This document shows, one piece after another, positions 37,501 to 49,500 of a DNA stretch of 64,000 nt. The first letter of the stretch is position 1; every line of letters begins with the position of its first letter. Source of the DNA: Aplectana chamaeleonis (lineage: Eukaryota > Nematoda > Chromadorea > Rhabditida > Cosmocercidae); NCBI GenBank assembly GCA_029168955.1, contig JAPDOI010000290.1, positions 744,001 to 808,000 of the forward strand, in the 5' to 3' direction. The notes beneath the pieces were generated by a model. That model was given only the letters and a program-made list of their open reading frames with translations, had not been told where the DNA came from and did not search any database. A program made the position numbers and the translations under genes.

Positions 37501-40500
37501 GCGCGGTATCTCAAGTGTAAAAAAAAACTCGTCATAGCGCTTCAAAGTCAGTACATTCCCAGACATGAATTTCGAATTTTTGAGGGAGTATTCACTACTC
37601 TGCCAAGGCGTAGCTAGATGCCTCACACGGAAACCAGAGATGCCCTGGGTTTCAGAGGCATCTAGTCTGACTTTGACACGAAAATTTCCGTAAGTTACGA
37701 AAAGTTTTGCCTCAGTTGGTGAAACTTTAGCTACAGCACCCGCCTATTCTACGTAAGTTCTCGCTACAGCACCCGCATAATCTACGCTTATTCTCGTTGC
37801 AGCACTCGGTCGATCGACCCACCCAGTCTTGATCCGTACTAGAAAGACGATCCCCTCTGCGATCGAGCTCATCGCCTGTACTTCCCCACGGCCTGCAGCA
37901 TACCAGCGGCCAAAATTATCCCCAGCAAGGTCTTCCAGAGTGCGACACGGGGTCACTCTCCACGACCACCCACGGAGTGTCAAGTTATCCGTGGGTTGAT
38001 TGTGCCAACACTGTTCGAACCGCATCCCTGCGTTCCGCGTAGCCAACGCGTCAATGTTTCGAATTTAGCCTTCGCTTTTACGTAGAATACGAGCAGAATT
38101 TGCACCCTTGTAGCCTCGACACAAGAATATGCGGGTTTTAGCCATCGTAGCCAAAACCCGTAGTTTACTGCTACATGGAATGGGGCGGCGTTTCAGGCCG
38201 AGCCCTCGGAGGCATCTAGCGACGCGTTGCCAGAGTATATGTGAAGAGGGGATGCGTCAGTCGTTGTGTCACGTTATTTGGTCCTCAGTGCAGCACATGT
38301 CAACCAAAATGAGCCGATTAATTCAGAAAAGCCATTTGTAAGGGAAGTATACGACGCGCTCCAAAGGCAAGACTCAGGTGTCGGCATCGTCATCGGTTTC
38401 ATTACCCGTTTGCGGTACCTACTCTGAAGGTTGGGGCTCGCCACCCTCTATCCAAAAGCGCAGCGGCACGCAACACCTCGCGCGTCCCGCTAGTGGAGTG
38501 GTAGCGGGTGGCGAGCACTGCCCTGCCAGAGCTGGCCACCCGCTCACCACATGACGGCGACGCGCTCTCCTAGCGCTGGTTGCCGAGCTCTTAAAAGTGA
38601 GTCCCGCTTAAAGGCACAGTCCAACCTCAGTTGCGAAATCAACGATTTCCACATGATTGTGAAGATGACCCACCTTATAGAAGACCTGCAAAGTTTGAGC
38701 TCTCAACTCCTCCGAGTAAGCGAGATATAGGAGGAAGCCACCCTGGGGCGCCCACATCCGGAAGCCAATTTGGCACGCCCTTTTTTCGTTCTTTCCAGCT
38801 CAATACTGGCGAAATGAGCGATATTTTTCGGCGAATAACCCCGTTCTTGTCTTCATTCTCGGGTTCGCTGTTTATTCAGGTCAGCTTGCATACACCGGTT
38901 GCAAATGACGGAAGTTATAAGACTCGGTTAACTCGTCCACCATTATCTCACCGCTGAATTTTTGAGGGGTCATATTTCGGCTCCCAGGGTGTCCTTTGCG
39001 AGTTCAGGGAGATCATTGGAATCAGCGTGGAACCGTTTTCAAGTTAAACTGAGAAGCAGAAAAACGATTCTAAGGCTGGACTGTGCCTTTAAAATTCATG
39101 TCATGCTTGGACTTTCGTTTCGGTTATCCGGTGTTATCGCCTTCAGGGGTGGGCTATGGTTTAGCATTTGGTCACGCCCATTTTTCCGTGCCGCCGCGCA
39201 ATTTGAACACTAACCCAGGGTTTTTCTCTCATTCTAAAATCAGAAGAGTCGTTGCGGCATGAAAAAATGGGCGTAGGCAAGTGCGATATCATAGTGGCCC
39301 CCTCTGCTGTGATGGCACCGGTTATTTATTCAGAGTAACAGTACATATTTGAAAAAAAAACTCTGAGGGTCCAGGACTGTCAAGAATGATTTATCACAGT
39401 CAGTTTCAAATTATTCAACAAATTCTCAGATTTTGTGTTTCTACTGGCGTCTGCTCCGAGGCATCTGTAGAGCACTGAATGTTCTTGGAGTTCCCATGCC
39501 TCTAAAAATATAGATATATGTAAAAATATTCGGTTAGATCAAGGAACAATGGTAATCCACTCACTGCTTTAGAAATCCACTGAAAACTGCAGCCCTGCTG
39601 CCTGAATTTGTAGCTCCGGATGTCCCTCCTGAAGTGACATTTTAATAGTACACTGCCGAAAACGACAAAAACAGCTGAAAAATAAATGAACAACTTACAG
39701 CGCTTTCTGGAGCGCTTTCATTATTTCCGTTCTCTATTTAATCCTGTCCTGCAGTAGAGCGAAGGCTGTCTTTAAACTCTGACCTCCCAAGTCCTTTGTA
39801 AAAGCTGAAAGGCGTTAAGGAAATTGATTGAATCTTCGACAAAACCACCCATGTTGCTGAAGAAATACCTTGAATTCCGGGAGCGAGTAACTCCTATGCG
39901 TCTAATAAAGACTTCAGTGTTCAAAAAGAAAAGCTTTTTAGATTCTAATTTAGGTTACCTAAATAAGCCATAAAGTGAGCATCGAGTAGAGACAATGGCT
40001 GTGTCGAGTTTGAGCTTATAGCAGAAAAAAATCCAAATAACAAACAGAAAGATGATGAGAAATGGTCTAGGGAAAATTGGGGAAACAGTAGCAAGAAACT
40101 TTATAGGAGGATAACAATTCAGCGGGCGACTCGCTAGCAAACAGCTCGCGACCCGCTATACCACCTCTTCTCGCGCTCGCGACCCGCTAAGTCAATAGCG
40201 GGTGGCGAGCGAAGACGAGGGAGTAGCGGGCCGCGAGCTTTCCGAAATAAGGGTTGAGCGGGTGGCGAGCCAGGCCCGAAATGCGCGCGGGTGGCTATCT
40301 CCGGCTTCCTGAGTAGCCGCTAGAGACCCTGTCTAAGCACTGGCGGTTTCAGATGGCCGTGTCGGGTGTCGGTATACCGGTCGCGTCGCGGGTAGGTATG
40401 CCGGAGTAGGTGGGGAGCGCTCTCTGCTCGCTCTACATTGAAGTTGAAGGACGTATAGCGCTACTTCGGGCCCTTTTCAGTAGTTTTTTCGGCCTCGTTG

Positions 40501-43500
40501 TTTCAACGATACCGGAGCTTTCTATTCCAGGTGAGAACTCGGAGGCTGTTTTGGTCGTGAATACTGCCTTCGAGAGAGGGGGCGGTTGCGAAGTCAAACG
40601 AATACTGCTTATGGTTATAGTTGGGCAGCAAGTCAGCGAGATATAGGCGGCTGCAACGGGAATGAACCCTTGAAAAGCTACTGCCGGTCACACCCTTTTC
40701 TCTGATTTTGGGATTCATTTGCGGCTACATGGATGGTTGAATTCTAATCTTGTGTTCGGTTTTTACTTCCTTGTCAATCCTTCTTACCATTCTGGCTCGC
40801 TCTCAAGCAGCGACTACATATGAAGAGTAATGTGGGCCGGAGACAGCTGTTTTACCGATCTTAAAGGCAGTGGTCACGATGAAAAACGTTATCGAAAAAA
40901 CTACAAAAGTCAGCTTAGATATAAAACAGCTCAAAAACTATGAAGGTAGCGCGGTGAAAAACGGGCTAGAACTAGAATTATTAACACCCTAAATTTCCAG
41001 TTCGTGCCAAGCATTCAAAAATCATCGACACTCAAAGGAAGAAATAAATGCAAATTTACCTAATAAAACAGTTGAACAGTGAAAGCAAATACTTCAACCA
41101 ATGTTTTTGACTAGATATGTACATAAATCCGAAAGTTCATTGATTGAAATTCAAGGTCAAGCCAGCTGATGTTCTTGATATTAGAGACCATCGATGCCGA
41201 TGATGTGGGGTGGACTCGTCCAACATCAAAAGACAAGAAAGTTCAGGCTTCGAATTCGGCCCAGAACAGCTATTTTTTCGCGATTTTTTCTCATAGGTTC
41301 TACTACTCTATACCCAGAAAAGGGTTTAGAGAGAAAAAGAAGACGAGCATATTTGAGCGCGACCACCGCTTTTAAGCGATTTTCAGGAAGTCAAAACCTT
41401 GTTAGCAGAGGCCTCTGAACAAATTCAAAGATACCGTTGTGACCAGCGTGTTATTCTTTCTAGGAGTGAGCATGAAATGTGAAAAATTATTTCCTGAGTC
41501 TCTGCTGTTTTTTTTTGAAGAGGGTGTACTGTACTCCTCAAAAAGATCTGCGGGGCTGGCCTGTCCGTTTTCCGTAGAGATTCGGCCAGGAATAATGTTC
41601 TGCTTCATCATTCTTTATTGAAACGCTTGACTTCTCAGAAGAGCTCCTGCAATACACATTTATGAAGTCCTTGTTAACTCTCGACGACGAATCCTGTTTA
41701 TCAGAGTTTAGATCGTAGCTGCACTTTATTTATTTTGGGTTTTACAGATTCCAGCGGCTGCTCAACTGGTTGGGTCGAGAAATATGGACCAATACATCGG
41801 CCAGCTAACAGTCATGGGCTCTCAGGCGCAAGCTTTGTTCAGGTGACATTTATACGTCTACAGCATTTTGTTGAGAGTCGCTGTGTGGCTCTCAACAACT
41901 GACTATGGAAGCTTTCTCTTGCGCATGATGAAAACGAGCCTATTTATGAAAAATCAAAAGAAGTGTATTCAGGCAAGCGCAATCGAATCATCTAGTTCAA
42001 CAAGCGCAACTGCTAGCATCCTCTGCACGATTACAAGATCGTTCTCATCCATCACTTATTGCTTCTTCAATCCCGCTGCAAGCTGATTTGCTTTCTGTTA
42101 CTTCCCAAACTCCAAGCTCTGTACAAGCTTCAACTCAGAATACACAGGTGTGCTTCTTTCCTCAAGGAGTTTCTAATTGAAAAAGAAGTGTTCTGTGAAC
42201 AATGTTCACACATTTGGTAAACTTGGAAGGGTCACACATGATAGTAAATCAGGTCAAGATAACGCCATATTTGGACACGAAAGGCTTGCATCCGAACGCT
42301 AACTTCAATGGAAGCGCCAATAAAACGAACCAAATTCACTGTGCATACCCTTTATAAAACGTCGAAATTCACATCACTCGAGGCGCGAGCGGCGCGCGCG
42401 AGGCCTCGGCCTCCGTCTGCCCTACGCTCTCTCATTGTCTCTAATCTAACCTCCGCTCCACACCAGCGCGCGTAGGAACTAAGTGAATTTCTCCGTTTTA
42501 TAGCCTGTACATCAGAGCAAACCTGTGTTTCCTTGTTTACTACATTTAGAGCCAGCTAGAATAAAAGCGGTTTTATTTTGATTCAAATATGCGATCTCCG
42601 TTTGCAATTCCCTTCATAATTGATGCTATCGAATTTTCGAACTTTTCATAATCTGTATATATTTTATGCTTGCAAAAGACAAGAGGCCTGTCAATTTTTG
42701 AAAGATGCTTGCGAAAGTAGGGGAAGTGACAAATGGAGGATACGCTTGCCGAGGATACAGCGCGTATCATAACTATAGAAAACACACTGCTAGCTCTGAT
42801 ATCGATGTCCAAACAATATCGATGTCATGCATTGGCGCTGTCGCCATTCGTCGCCGTGCACCCAAAAACCTTTGTTCACAAAATTTCATGAAAAAAACTA
42901 TCAAGAAACAAAACGTATTTTATATATAACTCTCAAACTTTTTTATCATAATTATAGTAACAGTTTTCCATTGGAAGTGCTGCCTTGCTCATTTCTCGAA
43001 ACAATTTCTGTTCCAAATATGATATGAATGGGGGTATGTATTTTCAACGCATTTCTATCATACCACGCGGATCCGTTCCATCTGGGATCGAATATGCTCA
43101 AATTCGTGCCCTGGGCAAGGCTAGTCTGAATATCAGGGGGGTAGCGGAGCAACATTATCGTCACTCTACAACTGTCTACCGAGTATTCCATGATCCTGAG
43201 TCATATGGTTCAAGGAAAGGCACCAGCAGGCCCAGAAAGCTGTCTGCTCGTGAGCGATTTCGAGTAGGACGGTTCGTGTCCAACTCGACCACGTTCGTCA
43301 TTCAGGTCTTAACCGAACTTTTGACTTAGATATCCAGAATGACCTTATGGAGGGCGATCAACCGCTACCAAATTATAGAGGATTCTCGTAAGCGTCCAGC
43401 ACCGCACAGTACAGCTCTACATAAGGCCGCACGGATTCAGTTCGCCGAGAGAAACATGGAGACAGACTGGTCCAAGATGAGCAGAACTTTTCCTCAGGCT

Positions 43501-46500
43501 TCACCTGGGTAAACGTTGTGTTCAGATGATATTATAGGACGAGAATACCTCAGACAGTAGGTGCGGACTGACCGCTGGCAATCAAGGCCTCTCGGGGCGG
43601 TACGCCGGCAAGTTGCTGGCAGATCGCTGCTCATCGTGGCCTCGGCGGGCGGATCGCTGCCTCTCGTCGTCTCAGCGGGCGGATCGCTGCGTTTTGGCGG
43701 GCGGATAGCGGCACCTGGGAAAGTTGATCACGCTAGCGGGCGGATCGCCGGCAAGCTCTGAAGCGGCGATCCGCCCGCAACCTGCCAGCGATCCGCCCGC
43801 AAGGGCTTTGATAGCCAGCGATCCGCCCGCTAAGCTATGAGATGCAGCGATCCGCCCGCAACCTGCCAGCGATCCGCTCGCTAGGGCTTCAATAGCCAGC
43901 GATCCGCCCGCCACTGCTTTGATAGCCAGCGATCCGCCCGCTTAAATTTTACACGGTGAAACTTGTCAATCATTGACGAGTTCTTTTCTGTTATCAGTAT
44001 CATGCGCAGAGTGAACAAACCGAAGGGTATAAAAGGCGCTCCATCGCACTGACTGCTCACTCGGCATTTCGAGGCCGATCATGAATGGTGACTTATACTC
44101 ACCTCTGAAGGATCACTTAGGGGCTGAAGGATATGTTTTGGCAGCTGAGGGGATGGTCCTCACGGCTAGGGGGGGGGAGGTGGTCCCGCACACTGAGACC
44201 GTGGTGGGAACCACCGGAAACCAACTTGTGGCTTCGAGGGCGGATCGCTGGCTTATGGCGGGCGGATAACTGGCTACTGGCGGGCGGATTGCCGGCTACT
44301 GGCGGGCGGATCGCTGGCTACTGGCGGGCGGATTCACTGGCTACTTCCGGGCGGATCGCTGGCTACTGGCGGGCGGATCGCTGGCTATTGGGGGGGCGGA
44401 TTGCTGGCTACTGGCGGGCGGATGGCGGGGGGATGTCGATCCGCGCGCCAAAAGCCAGCGATCCGCACGCACCTACTGTCTGAGAAGTTAAATTTAGATG
44501 GGTACGGACACTTGACTTACTTGACTTAATCGGTTGGCTTTCGCCTGACGCGGTCATTCCGCATCTTCACCGAGGTGTGCCGTCCTAGTAGTCAGCCGTG
44601 TCCATTTTTCACGGTCTTCAGCCACAATTTGAACACATTCCATCCAGCTGTCACTATTCCATTTCCTGCGAAACGAAACATCGCGCCTGAACTGTCTTTC
44701 GATGCCGAGTGACTTTAAATCCTCTTTAACCACATCCGTCCAGAACTTTCGCCTACGCCCAGGTGGCCGTTTCCAGACAGGATTTGGAAGCATTTTTAAA
44801 GCGTGTTGTACGAGACGATCCGGCGTTCTTCTTAGTATATGCCCGAGCAGTCGAAGTCGACTTTCCATTGCTGCTTGAGATGGCGTTAGGAGATGCTGGC
44901 ACCTCCCTCGTGTCAAGCGTTGATGTACTGCGTCGATTTCCTTGTAAAGGTCTTCGTTATGGCATACACGCGGCCAGAAATATCCAAGCAAACGCCTAAA
45001 AAGCTTCCTCTCCGTGCAATCCAACCTTTCCATCTGCGTTTTCGGTGCTGCCCACGTCTCCGATCCGTACATCATGATAGGGCGAATAGCGGATAGGTAG
45101 ACGCGCAACTTGACTTCCTTCGCGATGGTGGTAGACCACAAACACTTGGTTAGAGAATTGAATGCAGACGTAGCTTTCGCACATCGTTGTCGAATATCCG
45201 CTGCATAACTACCATCGTTCTTCAGCAAACAGCCCAAATAACAGAAATCGTCCACCAGTTCGATACGTTGTCCGTCCACACAAACTCCAGTTGAAGGCCT
45301 CTGAGACCCACATCTGCTTGCATTTGTCGGGACGAAGACGAAGTCCATAGGCTGCGGCATACTTCGAAACGAGGTTCACAATCCTTTGCAGTTTTGCGTT
45401 GTTTTCAGCGAATAACACAATGTCGTCGGCGTACTCCAGGTCGACAAGGGAGCGTCCTGATGGTGTTAGGATCACATCCGCAGGAAACTGTTCTGCAACT
45501 CTACGCATGATGTCATCAACGGCGAAGTTGAAAAGAAAAGGTCCTGCAACGGCTCCTTGCCTTACTCCTGTTTTCACCTCGAAAGCTGACGTAAATCCGA
45601 CAGGTGTACGAACTGCTGCTGTTGTTCCTTTGTTCATGTCCTCGATTAACCGAACATACTTTTCCGGGACTCCATCTGCTCGCAGAGCATTGAGCAATCG
45701 ATCACGATGAGGAGAGTCGAACGCGGCTTCAAAGTCCAAAAAAGCAAGCTGTAATGGCTTCGAAAACCGCTGCCACGATTCAATTACTCTTCTCACGACG
45801 AACACTTGGTCGATGGTCGATCTTCCAGGTCGAAAACCGGCTTGCTCATCTCTGGTCGTTCCTTCACGATGTTTGATAAGTCGCTCGAGAATGATACGTT
45901 CTAAAACCTTGTACATGACACGAAGTAGAGAGATTCCTCTGTAGTTCTTAGGATCCGTGACGGATAGCTTCTTGTGAAGAGGTACGATGATCGCATGTCT
46001 CCACGAATCGGGTATCCTTTCGCTCATCCATATGGCACGGATGGTGTTGGTCATTTCACGAATCCCAGACGGAGGAAGAGCTTTCAGCATTTCAGCAGTG
46101 ATGTTGTCATCTCCACCTGCCTTTCCATTCTTCATTTTCCGGACACAATCCAAAACTTCAGACTCAGTCGGCGGTTCCTCACTGACATCGTAATGTGCTC
46201 TCTGAACATGCGGGAGCTCAGGTACTGATGGCGCTGGACGATTCAGTAGTGAACTGAAGTAATCCTTCCATATTGGCAGCGTCGCATCACCAACTGCAAC
46301 TCCATTGGTAGTGTTCAAGACAGGAGAACATCTCTTCATCTTCCCGCTATACTGTCGCAGCAACGTGTAGGCTTTCCTCGGATTCTTCTCCTCCCAAGCC
46401 TTCTCGAACTCCTTAGCTCTACACGTCCACTCGTTCGCGGTCACTTTGAAGCTGCCGACGCAACTTCCCCCTCAGACGCTTCTCTTCCACGAAGTTTCCT

Positions 46501-49500
46501 GCAGTTCGGAGAGCACATACTCTGTTGTAGGTAGATGTTGTTTCTTCTGAGACGTAGGCGAACTTCTTCTTAGGCTGTACAACCGGGAGTGCCTCTTTCG
46601 AAGCGTCCTGGATGCATTTGACAAAAGAATCCGCGTCGCAAAGTTTCTTCTTAGTCCGTACTCCGATGTGAATAGAAACGCGTTGTCGGAAATTCCTTCT
46701 GCACTCTTCATCTCTGAGACTTGTCATGTCAATCCTCTGGAGAGGCTGAGCCCTCGCTTCCTCTTATGAATCCTCGCAGTGAAGTTCAACAGAACAGGAC
46801 GGTGATCCGAATCGAATGCGACATCCCACACAGCTCTAGATCTTCGAATGTCCGATACTGGAATATTCCTCGTCAGGACATAGTCAAGCTGTAGTTTCAA
46901 AGTTGTCATCTTCCGCTTCCGCTGCTCTTCTGGAGATAGCCGGGTTGGTCCCTGCCACGTAAGCTGATGGCGGCGATGATTCCTCTTGAATGTCGATGCA
47001 ATAATCAGACCACTGCGTTCACAAAAGTCGACAAGGCGGTAGCCATTGTCCGATGTTTGCTCCACTGGGTAGAACCATTTACCGAGTACTTCGGATTCCT
47101 GATCAAGTCCCATCTTCGCATTTGCGTCAATCCCCACGACAACAGCATGTTGACAAGGTATCCTGGCCAGCAACGTATTGAGTTCCTCATAAAACGCATC
47201 CTTCGAATTGTCTTCGGCGGTTTCAGTGGGCGCATGAGCACTCACTATCCACAGATTGAATCCTCTGTGATCCCGCAGTCGTACGAATGCATTCCGACAC
47301 GACGTTGAGCCGAACTCCTTGACCATACCATTGAAATCCTTCCTTACAGCTAATGCACAGCCTCCCACTCTCCTATCGTCAGCGTTGCCGCAGTAGATGG
47401 TGTACTCTCCGACGCTGATGACGGGTCTATCCTTGAGGCGGGTTTCCTGCAAAGCTGCAAACGGTGCATGGAAATAGCTCAGAAGTCTGGATAGCGCAGT
47501 TTTTTGGATATCACTCGACAGCGATCGACAGTTCAGGGTGGCGAAATTGTGGCTTGTGGCCAAAGACTCCATGACCCCCTAGGTACGGATCCCAAGGTGT
47601 TATGGACCAGAGGCCTTAGTGTGCCGGATGGCGACACCTTTATGCAATGTGCGGGATACTTTCGCGATATAGTTGTGCACGCTATATCGCTCGAACGTTC
47701 CCTGTGTACACTCAAACGTCTGCTGGGTTCAGTAGAAGCTGGGGCACCAACGAACAGGTACCAACAGACTTGTATACACACCCCCGGTACGGACACTACT
47801 GGCTAGATCTCCGCAAGAAGCCGCGGTAATTCGCCAAATAGGATTTTGGTGGAGGCAGTCTCACGGTATGGTGCATACGGTGTGCTCCAGCTAGCATTCA
47901 GTTCATTCAGAATGAATTCTGCGGAGTACCGGAAAGTGTTGCGACCACGACTGCTGCCGTTCCTTGCTCGGTTTTAGCCTATTGAGCTCATCTGCCAGCA
48001 AGACAATGCCGTCATCCACACGAGTCGCTCAAAGGCGCAGTCCAACATGAGGGTCGAAATCTGAGATTTCCAGAAAGTTGTGTTGTAGACGCACCCTAAA
48101 TAACACCCGCCAAGTGCGAGCTGCCTGCGAATAGGCGAGATATAGGAGGAAGCCACCCTGGGGCGCACACCTCGAGAAGCCATTTTGACACGCCCCTTTT
48201 ACGATCTTTCGAGTTGAACAGTGGCGAGGTAAGCAATAATTTTCTATCAATATTTACGTTCTTCTCTTCATTCTCAGGGGGTCTCGTACCATTCCAGAGA
48301 CATAATTAGAGTCGGCGTGGGACCGTTCTCAAGATAGGTAGAAAAACAAATAACTATTCTGATCAGGGATGAGCGGAGTTCCGCGTTTCGCGTTCCGAAA
48401 CTCGCAGTTTCGCGCATTTTCGGCATTCCGCGTTCCGCATTCCGCGGAATACGAAAAAGTCAGGTCCTCTGGGAAGAAGAAAACAGCAGATGACTTCTGA
48501 ATTTTTTCGCTTTTCGCGTTCCGAAAACCGCATTTCCGCGCATTTGCAGTCGTTTCGCGCCCGATTTCCGAAACCCGAGAAAAAAATTCTTTTCCAAAAT
48601 CCGAAAACCGGTTTCCGGAATTTCATATTTTTGTTCCGCTCATCTCTGATTCTGATGTTTGAATGAGCCTTTAACTAGTATTGGTGTGAGCAGCATGTTG
48701 TCTCCATTATGGCTTGGCCGGCGTGCTCACTTGACGTTAACCCAATGGAAAACGTCCGGAGATTTTGACTTGCCATAACTATAGTGGAGGAAAGACGTAC
48801 AACTCACTGGAACACCTCAAGGGAGGTGTAGTCGATGCTTGGAGCAATTTGGGCTTGGAAGTGCTTAGCCGACTGTTGAATTCTATGTCAATGCAAGTTT
48901 TTAAGATGCTATTGAAAAGTTATTGAAAGCTTGTTTTTCTTAATAGAAAGTTGAATAGCGATTGAATACTGACAGTGTCGGTATAATTATGATATAAATT
49001 CTTTAAAGGTTTTGAACTAAATACATCTTAGTTTTTGATAGTTTTCTGTGAAATATTGTGAACAAAGTTTTTCGGGTGCTTGGAGTTAGAATATTGACAG
49101 TGCCAGTCGAATGAAGTTTGTGTGGACATTGATATCAGAGCTTTGGGTGTGTTGCTATAATAATGATACGCACTATATATGGGCGTTCGACCCCAGTTTA
49201 CGAAGGAATGAATAATTCGAATACTGCCTTTCAAAAATTTTCCGAATGAATGAATACATTCGAATAAGGCCTTTCAAAAAAATCCCGAATAAATGGATAC
49301 ATTCGAATAAGGCCTTTTAAAGAATCCCGAATGAATGAATACATTCGAATAAGGCCTTTCAAAAAATCCCAAATGAATGAATACATTCGAATAAGGCCTT
49401 TTGAATTTCCGAATAAATGAATACGTTCGAATAAAGTAGCTGCCGCTGTGGAGAGAAGATTGAGCACAGAATAATTCATTCCATACCGAACGGACCTTTT

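Larger units (their letters stand above)
42758..49175 (+). mobile_element. Tc3-like transposon split by nested insertions
   Basis: Inverted ends of about 200 bp: left CAGCGCGTATCATAACTATAG, right the reverse complement of AGTGCGTATCATTATTATAG, with shared inner blocks such as AGCTCTGATATC and CTTTGTTCACAA. TA dinucleotides flank both sides (42756-42757 and 49176-49177). Between the ends lie three pieces of a Tc3-type transposase in the right order, separated by a GC-rich minisatellite element (about 43553-44482), an RTE retrotransposon (44513-47785) and a family B MITE (48033-48670) that itself holds a hAT MITE. Removing these leaves roughly 1.5-1.6 kb, a normal size for such an element. Confidence 0.88.

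Noticed and set aside
37744..38046. 100-codon minus-strand frame
   Set aside because: Ordinary amino-acid composition but no recognised motif, no splice context, and it lies among dispersed inverted repeats.
44133..44483. 116-codon frame rich in Trp, Arg and Gly
   Set aside because: Runs over the CGGGCGGATCGCTGG minisatellite.
46967..47308. Plus-strand frame opposite the RTE endonuclease
   Set aside because: Antisense shadow of the endonuclease coding sequence.
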